Positions 48,801 through 60,800 of a DNA stretch of 64,000 nucleotides are shown here, in pieces (position 1 is the stretch's first letter; each line of letters starts with the position of its first letter). Location of the stretch: positions 2,232,001 through 2,296,000 of the forward strand of contig NC_085123.1 in NCBI RefSeq assembly GCF_030269925.1, written 5' to 3'. This stretch comes from Bombyx mori. Its lineage: Eukaryota; Arthropoda; Insecta; Lepidoptera; Bombycidae. Made by a program: the position numbers and the translations under genes. The notes below the pieces were generated by a model that was not told where the DNA came from, did no database searches, and saw only the letters and a program-made list of their open reading frames with translations.

Positions 48801-51800
48801 TATTGGATCTGGCCATTGGGATGCCATCAATGGAGGCCCGGGATCTCGATAAGAAGATACGCGAGGAAAGATCACGATATCTGGTGGCAGAGTTGATATG
48901 CAAGGTACAGTTATAATTACCCTGAATTATTTAACATAAAAATATCAAACGGATGGATCCTCCGTTGGACTACAGAGATTACTATTATCTTATTCCAAAA
49001 ATACAGATCGACGTAAAGTAATAAAATATAATAAGAAAGTCGACAATTAACATGGGTGCTTTAAATTATTTTACTTTGACTTTTTATTTATTGCTCTTGT
49101 ACCAATTTTTTCCATGAAATACGTACTTAACAATGTTCACGATTGATTTCCACGGTGAAGGAATAACATCCTGCTATAAAAATCAAACCCGCAAAATTAT
49201 AATTTGCGTAATTACTGGTGGTAGGACGTCATGTGAGTCCCCACGGGTTGATACCACCACCTCTTTCTGCCCTGAAGCAGTAATGCGTTTCGGTTTGAAG
49301 GGCGGGGCAACAGTTGCACTGTTAAAAGCGAGACCTTAGAACTCATGTCTCAAGATGGCGGCATTTGCGTTATAGATGTCTATGGGTCCCGGAAACCACT
49401 TAACACCAGGTGGGCCTAGAGCTCGTCCACCTAATTAAGCAATAAAAAAATAAAAAAGGAGTTTACGAACGAATTTCTCGGTCAATGGTATTGTGTAATA
49501 ATATCGAAATTCGGATTTATTTGCGTACTGCTCGCTTATATACCATGCCGTGAACCCGCTTGGGGGTGGCCGTTTCATCTAATCCTACCGCTGTGCTGGA
49601 TAACGTATAGACTAAGGGGATAATTTGGGGACACCATCGGTACTATGGTGTAACTATACTGAGACCTTAGAACTTATATCTCAAGGTGGGTGGCACTTTT
49701 ACGTTGTAGATGTCTATGGGCTCCAGTAACCACTTAACACCAGGTGGGCTGTGAGCTCGTCCACCCATTTAAGCAATAAAAAAAGTGACTTCTGCTTCGT
49801 GATGGTGTTAACATGTGGTACGTGTGTTCGGTCAGCCGGAGCAACAGGAGGACGTGACGGCGTTGGCGGGCTGGGTGTGGCGAGCCTTACGCCGCGCCGC
49901 CGCAGAGAAGTGCGCCCCCCGCTGCCCCCCGCCCGTCCCCACGCTCTACACCACGCCCCAACACACGCAGGTACCGTCCCCCCCACGCACCTCCCCCGGG
50001 GCCCCCCATAATATACATATAATTTATATGCAATATTTGAGAATGAATAAACAATAAAAGACTTAATTGTGTTTTCTGGGATATCTATATATTAATACGT
50101 GAAGCAAAAACTTTGTATCCCTTTTTACGAAAATTGCGCAGACGGAGAAGTATGAAATTTTCCACACTTATAGAGAATATAGAGAAGAAGTGCACAATGC
50201 TAATATTTTTTAAAATAATGCATAAAAGGTACATTAAATCAATAAAGAAAACATTACACACACTACATACCATGTATTTGATGCACACACGCATGCATAC
50301 TATTTATTGTCAAACTTTTGTTCTTGACGTCTGTTGTCAAATTGAGAATAGATTAAATATTGTTTGTCTTTGTTAATATTTTTTATAGTGTAGTCTTGGC
50401 GAAATTTGTGATTATAGAAGTATAAAATACAATCATAATAGGGTAAAAACTTACAATTCCAATTAATTATAGTCGAATTTCGACTACTGCGGGACCTCTA
50501 GTAATAAGAAAACAACATTTAAAGCCCCTAATCCCTTTTAAAATTTATATTAAAAATTAAACAGTATTAATAAATTATACAAAATTTAACTCTTTTACTC
50601 AATGACAGACTTCACTCAAATTACCCTGACTGACTAGATTTTTTTTAAACTAAAAAGTTTTAAATAATGAAGGATTTTCTTTACGTACACATTATCTTTT
50701 TAAACAAACATACCATCAATAAAATACATTAAAACATAGGTGCGTTAACACAAAGGCAAATCGTGAACTTAAATTAACTGAAATTAACTTTTTTCCTGTG
50801 TTATTCTTATGGGAAATCGAAAAGTGCGAAGCGGACATTTCCAATATTTATATTAAGGTCTCCTATTTTTAGAGGCCTATTTTGGCATCTAAACGAAATT
50901 TTTGAGCTTGGTTCCGAGAAAAAAGTTTTTTTTTTTTTTTTGATACGCCCTTCTGTTTACACTCAATTTTAATAGGACTAGTATTTTGTTACTTGATAAT
51001 AATAAATAAGTATATGGGATGCAGGTTGACCTGCGTCTGTACCGTCGCGAGGTGATGAGGAGTGCCCTGGGTCCGCTGCAGGCCGTGCTGGAGCGCGAGG
51101 CCCGCGGCTGGTTCCTGCACTTCCGGGAACAACAGGCCGCCCATCTCGCGCGGGAGAAGATGCCCCTGAAGGATATCGAGGAGGTTAGTCATCGGCCTCT
51201 TCTAAGCAACTAATTAACGATTTCATATACCTCTTTATTGCGCTAGGTCGGTCAATGACCTCACGACCCACTTCGCAGCAAGTGTCCAAGTTCGTAACGA
51301 AAATTACAACTCCCTAACTAAAGGATAAGTGGCGATTGCTCGTGAGGCGCATAACATCTGCCCACAACAATGATGCTGGATGACGACTACGACCGCTCTG
51401 ACAAGAGTGATACGACATACGAGAAAGGATAAGACGTCCAGTACGCTCCTATCGCAAATCCTGCACTCAGATACAATTTTTACCTGTTTCTGCCGCGAAC
51501 GCTGTGATGAGTTCCGGCAGGGGGTAGGGGAGGGGGTTGTGCTATATATATATATTTTTTTATTGCTGTGTGTGGACGAGCTCACAGCCCACCTGATGTT
51601 AAGTGGTTACTGAAGCCCATAGACATCTACAACGTAAATGCGCCACACACCTTGAGATATATGTACAAGGGCCCCCAAGACGGAGGCGCGTCCTGTCCTT
51701 GTGAAACTGGAAAGGCCTCCGGGCCACCAGTAAACACTCAATCATAAAAAAAAGATGGAGAGGCATTCCCGATCCTGCAGACGGAATGGTAAACAGTCGA

Positions 51801-54800
51801 CGTCGCCCTAAACACGCCATTACGGATCTTCCCGATCCACTAATGGTGCTTTTAGGTACCTCAAGCACCGGTCAACGTTCTCGTCGAACCCGTCGCTAGC
51901 GACGAAGGGTTCGACGAGTAAATTAACCCATAGACACAGCCCAATGAGTTTCTCGCCGGATCATCTCATTAGGTCACGTTTCTGATCCGGTGGTAGATTC
52001 TGCGGAGCACTACTCTTACTAGGGTTCGTGTTAGCAACAACGTCAGATTTGAGCCCCGTGAGCTCACCTACTAGTTAAAGTTACGCTGAAATGGTCAAGA
52101 CCATTAGCTTAGGTAGAAAAAAACCCAATGAAAAAATACCTATTTAATTCATGTTCACGAATGTCTTCTACGATGAAGGTCGTAAAAGTATCCTGTAATA
52201 AAAATCAAACAAAGGAAAAAGATACAAATTTCCAAGCTCCCTGTTATTGCCGCGAACGCAGCGATGAGTTCCGGTTGGGGGGTAGGGGGTGGAGGGTCGT
52301 GCTATATATGCACAAGGGCCCCCGAGCCAGAGGCTTTTGAAAGCCCAGGCGAGGTTTTCCCGAGGCCCGCCCCGCGCCCCCTATAAGAGGACCCCACGTG
52401 GGCCCGTGTGTAGCGAGTGGCCGGCAGGCGGTGCGCGAGTGCGGCATGCGCGAGTACGTGTCGCGCGTGTGCGGCGCCGTGCGGGCCAGCGACGCGCTGC
52501 GGGCGCTGGGCCCCGGCCTGCCCGAGCTGCTGGTGGCGCAGCTGCGGGCGCATCTCGCGCTGCACAGGTACTACTCACTCGTCTAAAATCTAAAATAACG
52601 TTACATATAACCCCCAAAATAAGTCAATCGATTGTTAAATCTTAATTGTCCAGATTATAAATTGTTTTTATATGAAATTTTCTTTCATATCCGAGTTTTA
52701 CAAACATACAAACGCTCACATTTTTAATATCAGTATCCATCACTAAAATTAACTTGAATCATAATGTCGTTGATTATCGCTAATTTTGTCGGAAACTACA
52801 TTGATATCTTACATGTTAAGTTTCAAATGATAATGACAGCTTATTTATTTAGAGCCGAAGAAGGCGTCCGCAAAAAGATCGAGGCGGGTCTTGCGGCGGC
52901 CGAGGCGAGGGTCCGCGCCTCCCACCCGATCCTGTCCCGGGCCGACTCGTGGAGGAACGAGAAGCTGGCGGCGGCGGCGCGGCGGCTCCGGGACGAGTGC
53001 CGCTGGACCGCGCTCGAGGACGCCGCCGCCGCCATGCAGGCGCACAAGCTGCACCAGCACCGCTACTTCCTGCTGCGGGACCTGGCCTTCCAGCGGGACC
53101 GGGAGCCCTTGTTGATGAAGGTAACACTGCGCGCTCTACACGACTTGTAGGCAGCGGCTTGTCTCTGTTCCTGGCATTGCTGAGGTCCATGGGCGACGGT
53201 AACCACTCACCATCAGGTGGGTCGTGTGCTCGTCTGCCTACAAGGGCAATAAAAAAAAAAGTCGTTTATTGCATATAGAAGAGCGCAACTCTATGGTTTG
53301 TTTTGTGAAGTCATGGCGTAACACCCGGGTGCGGCAGTTTTTTTTTTTATTCATTATTAGAGCCATACATACCCATATTAGATTAAGTCGGCTGGGGTGG
53401 GGTAAGGTTCAACATCTAAAAACGTCCGTCGACTTCATCCCGCGCTATCTGTATGGGCCTTGCGAGAGTGTAGTGAGAGCGGCGGCGTGACGCAGGAGCT
53501 GCGCGCGGCGCGGACGGCGCGGCGCTCGTGGCAGTGGGCGCGGCGCGTGTGGCGGCCGGCGCGCTGGGCCGTGGTGCGACACTGCCGCGGCCGCGCCGAG
53601 CGCGTGCGCACCGCCGTGGCCGCCCGCGCGCCCGCCGCCCCGCCCCGCGCCCGCCCGCCCGCCGCGCCGCCAGTGTTCCTGCTGCGGAGGGACGCCGTCT
53701 CCACCACCTCCACGCGCTGGCCGGCCTGGAGACTGCTCAACCTCGCCTATAGGTACGCACACTGACACTCAAACACGCGATCCGGTACGGTGAATTGTAA
53801 ATATAATATATAATTACAAACTGAGGCAGTACTAGGATGTATGGTTTATATAACCCAAGGGTTGCTGTAGAAGCAAATAAAACACGTTAAATATCACTTA
53901 ATTAATTCAGTGATAAAATAATGACGGCGAGGGGTGAGAGAGCAAAACACGACTCAAGGGATCAGCGCGCACTTTTATTTTAGAACTCGCAACATCACAA
54001 TACAACCGACAGACATTATGAGTTCATAAACATCCTGTTTTCTATCTACGCTTTATTTTAACACGGTATTATTATTATTATTATTTTTATTGCTTATATA
54101 TGTGGACGAGCTCACAGCCCACCTGGTGTTAAGTGGTTACTGGAGCCCATAGACACAGATATATTATAGTTCTAAGGTCTCAATATAGTCACAACGGCTG
54201 CCCCACCCTTCAAACCGAAACGCATTACTGCTTCACGGCAGAAATAGGCGGGGCGGTGGTATCTACCCGTGCGGACTCACATGAGGTCCTACCACTAGTA
54301 ATTACGCAAATTATAATTTTGCGGGTTTGATTTTTATTACACGATGTTATTCGTTCACCGTGGAAGTCACTCGTGAACAATTGTTAAGTACGTATTTCAT
54401 TAGAAAAATTGGTACCCGCCTGCGGGATTCGAACACCGGTGCATCGCCACATACGAATGCACCGGACGTCTTATCCTTTAAGCCATGACGACTTCAGACT
54501 TTATAGAACTGTTTTCATTACGAATTGTTGATGTCCATGGGTGACGAGCAAGACACACTATGAAATGAGCCGTAAGCTATTTTATCTGCAATGGCAAATA
54601 TTAAATAAATCTTAGCGAATTTCAAATATGCATCAGAATTGATATTAATCTTCTAAAGTATTAATATTTGAGATTTTTTATAAAAAAAACTTCCTAGATC
54701 ATTTAGATGTAAATATTCATTACAAATGCTAGGTTAACAAAATACTACGTTACCGGAATCTGTTGAATACGATACAAATATCTTACCACAGCACTACTTT

Positions 54801-57800
54801 ACGATAGTGATGGGGTAATAATGAGTAGTGTCTGTACAGAATATGGTGCTGGAGCTGGAACCTGGTGTACGTGCTGGGCGTGGTGGTGCCGTGGTGCTCC
54901 CCGCTGTCGCTGCGAGCGCTGGTCTGCGTCAAGCCGTACACGCCGGAGCTAGAGGTCTCCCAGGTGAACGTCTTCTAACTACATACTATATCCGTCTTAG
55001 CGTGTTCGTGCTTTTGGTACTTATTGAAGTGAAAACTTCTTTAGAATCGTTGTGATTTCAAACCGGATGCAACGGAAAAAACGACAGGTAAGAGACACAA
55101 ATACAAAAATGTGTAGGATGAAGCCAGTAAAGAATGAGACAGAAATATATATACTATTTAATACAGCGCCATCTGTGAGATTTTTTAATACTAACGTGTG
55201 TATGAAAGTAGTGAATTTTAATTTAGGATTATACGTGAAATTAAAATATCAATTCACAGAGGGCGCTACCTTACAATTATTTACTAATGACAAAATTTTA
55301 CATATACTTAAGACGTTTAGGATAATTGTATTTTAATTTTGGAAGGTTTCACTTCTACCACCTGTGAATTGCACACATTTTGTTTTTTTACTTTGTATGT
55401 CAGAGTGAATTCAAACAAAGATAAGTTAAGATTTACGCTATTTATTTATTTATTTATCGTTATATACGGTACGCTTGCTGAACACTGATTTAGAAGGTTC
55501 TTATACAATATAATATAATGCGACTGTCTTACGTTATATTGGATACATTGGTGGCAATATATTACATGGTGGTGCTACACATGCATGATAAGCTAACTTC
55601 CACCGGCATATCATATCATGGCCATCATATTATAAATGTGAAAGTGTGGTTGTTTGTCCTTTTTTCAGGCACTGGATTAACATATACAGTCAAAATCTGT
55701 TATAACGACATCGAAGGGACTGCTCATATTCAGTCGTAAAAACCGATAGTCGTTACAACCGGTGATGCTTAATGTGTATCGTGCAAGTACAAACAAATCG
55801 ATAGGGAATTATTGGAAAAATATATTTATATAATACGCGATTTTTCTTCAATATTAATTTGTTTTATTTTTCTTTGCGACATTTTGAAAGTTTTACGAAT
55901 AACTCCACTAATTTTTGGTGCGTCTTGTGTATAGATAAGTAACAAATTAACTGAAGAGATATGAAGAAGCGGGCTTTGACTACCGCATGCACGTGTTTTG
56001 TTTCTAAGAATTAGAAAAGACCCTACACTAAACTAAATCCTATTGTTTTCTTTCCTGATTTTAAAAGCCATTGAAGACAAATGTGGATACCTATTCAAAT
56101 TGTTTACAATACAGCTTAGCCGGTCGTTCTAACGGATCTAATTCTCCGAAATATTAGTTAAATGTAGTCGTTTTATGAGGTATGTCGTTATTAGCAATGT
56201 CGTATAAAGCAATGTTTTTAATAAGGTGGTCATATGGCATTCAGCCGGGACCTTTGTTCTAGGTTATTATAACCGGCATGTTGTATTAAACGATGTCGCA
56301 GTAAACGGTTTTGACTGTATTTTTAAAAGATGTAGTATGTGGTCGGGAGAGTGACGTAGGGTACATTTTATCCCGAAAAAACATTAGTTTTTATATAAAA
56401 TCACACCAAAGAACAGTTTTCAACAAGGTCTTAACAGACTTTGCCCCTCGAACTCTTGATTTTAATCGGCTCGTTTCAATTCTACCGTTATCTAGACTGG
56501 ATGACTAAGGATTAATATTCCTTTCTGCGGCCACCGTTGATAGATCGACTCTCTATTGCGTATAAAGTGCTGAGCGTCGGATATAATGTTTTTCAATAAC
56601 CTAATAACGTTTTTATTTAACCATTTCAACATTATTTTGCTTTGAATTTAGCATTGATTTGTTTAATTTAAACTTTATACGTTTTTTTTTTCAAAAATCC
56701 TTGTATCAATTTCTTCAAAATATGGGAAATTAAGCTGAGCACTAAAAGGGATGTATGTATATAGGTGAATGGAGTTTTATATCCGAAGAAGAGCAGCGAA
56801 ACCCACACGATGTGCTCGCGACTGCTGGCGCTGTGGAGGCACGTGTCCAAACAGCGCACGAAGTTCGAAACCGAACCGGACACCGGTGAGTCCTCGCGCA
56901 CTAGCTCGGTGCTTAGAACGGTCGTCGGAGCGGGGGGTGTCTCTCCTGTCCATAGTATAATTGATTGGTTCCAAGTCTAAAGCTAAGTGGTGATATTCAT
57001 TGCGTGACTGATATGTCTGTGGACTCAGGTAACAATTAACCACCAGGGTGCGGTGGCTCGTTCAACTGTCTGAAAAAATTATAATATTCCTAATTTGCCT
57101 TATCCGTTTTTGGCCTTTACATATAATGCGAATACCAATCACAACACAGTATGATGTGATATGTTGTTAATTGCTGTATTCTTTTTATTACCCTTACGAG
57201 CATATAGCCCACCTGATGGTCAGTGGTTACTATCGCCCATGGACTGCAATGCCAGGGGCAGAGTCAAGCCGCTGCCCACCGCTAAGTACTCTCCACAAGC
57301 CTCGTTTGAAGAAGGACATGTCATAGCGTTCGGGAAACACCGTGCAGGCGAGCTCATTCCAAAGCCGGATGGTACGTGAAAAAAAACGGTCTCTGGAAAC
57401 GCACTGTGCATTACCGCAGTGACTCCAGGTAGTATGAATGAATTCTACTCCGGTTGCGGACTGTACCCTGGTAAAAACGAGACGATTCCATCATCTCATC
57501 CATGTGTATATCATCTAAAATATTATTGTATATAGTGTAGTGATTTCCTATCAGTTCCTTTGTGTGATTTCGACTGTCAGGCCTACTGGGCAAGGGCTTG
57601 AGTCGGTGGGCGCACCGCGTGTGGTGGTACGGCGTGGTGGGGGGCGGCGGGTCGGCGGCGCTGCTGGTGGTGTTCCCGGTGTGCGCGCTGGCGGTGTCGG
57701 CGGCGGCGGTGCTGCTGGCGCTGGCGGCCCCGCTGTGGACGCCGCCGCTGGCGCTGGCCGCGCACGTGGCGCACGCCGTGCTCTACGACGCCGACTCGCC

Positions 57801-60800
57801 CGACCCAGCACTCAACAGGTACCCCGTGCCCGGCACGCTAATATACCAACTTGCCGAACGTGTAGCGTGCAGTACTGGCAACACTGGCGAACGCGAGGAG
57901 TGAAGTAGTGTGATTTGTTTTATTTTGTCTATTTAGTGTTTCTTCAGGTTTAAATGTGTAATAACGGTGGTTTATGAAATGTTTAGTATCTGTGTAAATG
58001 CACAAATGTGGGAAAATGAAACAAAGCCGCTGGACGTAGCTTCTCGGGATCCTCCAAAATGTCCAATGAAAAAGTGAATGACCACCATTGTCTTCCTTTT
58101 CATGCCATATTTCATATTAATCAACTTCATTTCATTGCATAATATCATTTTTCATATAAAAAAGTTTTTATTAGAATTAAAATATGACTTGACCTAAAGG
58201 TCTTAGTTACCATGTCATAAAATCCCTTAAAAAAAATGCAATACATTCAATATAATATAATAGATTTATTAAGTAGCGATTAAACAAATAGTACATATTA
58301 AATCTGCTTAACCCTGTAGCCGAATCCCGGTACTGTGTGCAGGTGGTGTCCGCTGCTGGAGGTGGTGCTGTGGCGAGTAGCGGTGCTGGGCGTGCTGCAG
58401 CCCGCCGCCGCGCTGCTCACGGCGCTGCTGCTCTGTCCGCTGGCTGCTGCTGTCCTGCTCGTCGGTGAGCACATCCACCCCCCCTCCCCACCTTCTTCTT
58501 ATCGGCCCACAGACGTCAACTGCTGGACATAGGCCTCCCCCAAGCCTCGCCACAAAAACCGGTCCTGCGCTGCATGCATCCAGCGGATCCCCGCGAACCT
58601 TAATAGATCGTCGGTTCATCTTGTGGGAGGTCTACCCACGCTACGTCTTCCGGTATGCGGTCGCCACTCAAGAAGTTTCTGGCCCCAACGGCCATCCGTT
58701 CTACGAGCAATGTGTCCTACCCACTGCCACTTCAACGTCGCAATCCCGTCATATCAATCAATATAATCAATCCACCTACCTCCTATATTATTACGTAGTG
58801 ACACTGTTACATAAGCTTTACTGTACATTTAAAATATTTTCAGAAAATATCACTTATTGTTTAAGCGTATCTGCTTCAAATTATAAAGGATTTGTTTCAT
58901 TTACCCAAAAAAGGACAGTATGTTGGACCACTTCCAATGAATCCTTGAACCTTTCAGGTTTAGTATTCTGAATACATTTTCGAATTGAATATCCCCACTC
59001 TCGTAATTAGAGTGGGTGTTTCGTTACCCATAGTGCCGCTACAAGTAGCTCTGTCGGACTACCGCTAGTGGATAGTATAGAGTGTGAGTGTGCCGCGGCA
59101 GGCGGCGTGGCGTGGTGGGGCGCGCGCGGCGTGTGGGAGAGCGTGGCGTGGCGCGGCGTGGCGGCGCGGCGCGCGCGGGTGCCGGCGCACGACTCCGCCT
59201 TCTGCCGGCGCGTGCGCGGGCCCGGCCTGTACGCGCGCGTCTACTACCAGCTCACGTAATACATACACTCATTTTTCTTTTCGCCACCTATTAGCAAGAG
59301 CAGCGCTTCGCAGAATTTACTACCGGATCGAAGTCGTAGCCCACTGAGAAACTCAAAGGACCGTGTCTATGGACTAGTTCGTTTGTCGAAGTTTCCGCCG
59401 TAATCGACTAATTCGATGAGGACGGTGATCCGTGCTTTAAGAGAATAAAAGCACCGAGGGTGAACCCGAGGCACCGAGAAGACATGCTTCGAGCGACGGC
59501 AGCTTTGCTTTGTCCTGTCGCTTGAGTCGGATACGTACTAAGCGGCGGCTACGATAGGGGGGTTATCGTATCTCGCCGCTTTGTCAAAGTAACGCTCTGA
59601 GGCTACCTTAAGATACTTACGTATCGGGGCGCACTCATTGTTCACTGAACTTAATGTTCAAACAAACCGTAGAATAAGTAGGAAGATAGTTAAAGAGTTC
59701 GTTGGGCAAACGTACTCGTTGTACATCTGATGATTAGTGGTTACTAGAGCTCATAGACATCGGCAAATGTCGCTACCCCCCTCGGACCGCGACTGGTCCC
59801 TGGCGGCGGGTGCGTGGCGCGGGTGTGAGGTGCGGGCGTGTGCGCAGGTGCACGCAGGCGGCGGCGGCGGTGTGCGCGCGCGCCGAGCTGGAGACGCTGG
59901 GTCGCTGGGCGGCCGACACGGAGCGCGCCATCGAGCGTCCGCTCAGGGACTTCGAACACTTCGTGGACGCCTGCTTCGGGCCCTTCTCCGTACAAATAGC
60001 CAAGGTACGGATGCTGTACTTGGACACTTGAGATAATTAATTGTACACACGCCTTGAATATAATAACCTTACCTGTTTCTATTTATCATCTATTTGACGG
60101 AATCTTTCAACATAATTTTCAGCAACTTCGAAATGTCCCAATAACTCGAATGATTGCTCTCAGATCAGGTACTGACGACAACGCAATAATTTTATTACTT
60201 AATAATATCCTGACCAGAATGAGCGGATAAAAAAAATACATTTTTCAGTTCGACTCGCTATCTAAGCGAGCGATTTTCAGTTTTTTTTTTTCTCAGAGAT
60301 CAAGTGCTATGCAGAATAATACTCATACTTATAAAATGCCACATCTGAATCACTCGAAATCTTAATATTTTTAAATTTTCACACTGCTATCGAAAGGCAC
60401 TATGGTTTGGCGAATGTTACGTTGCGTCAAGGAGCGTTAGGCTCATCTAATCAATCTGTGTGACATTAAAAGAGCGCGACGTTAAAACCGCGACGCTATA
60501 ACGCTAAGTACGCGTTCTGTTTGACGAGGCCTTTACCGTGTGCTGTGGACAGCGCGGCGCGTACCGGCAGCTGGAGCGCGAGTGCGGGTCGCTGGCGGGC
60601 TCGCTGCGGGACAAGGTGGCGGCGCGGCGCCGGGAGCTGGCGCTGCCGCTGTCGGACGCGGCGCGGGCGCGGGCGCGGCTCTCCCCGCGGGACCTCAGGG
60701 TAACCGGCGCACTCTCCTCTAGCCATAGAACATTTCACAAGTAGTATGTTGTCGCTGCCAAACCAAAATCTGCTAGGTGTAAAAACAATTTTAAATTAAC

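Noticed and set aside
57551..57811. Antisense ORFs opposite membrane-protein exon 12
   Set aside because: Low-complexity Arg/Pro translations; the plus frame joins neighbouring exons in phase and encodes membrane segments.
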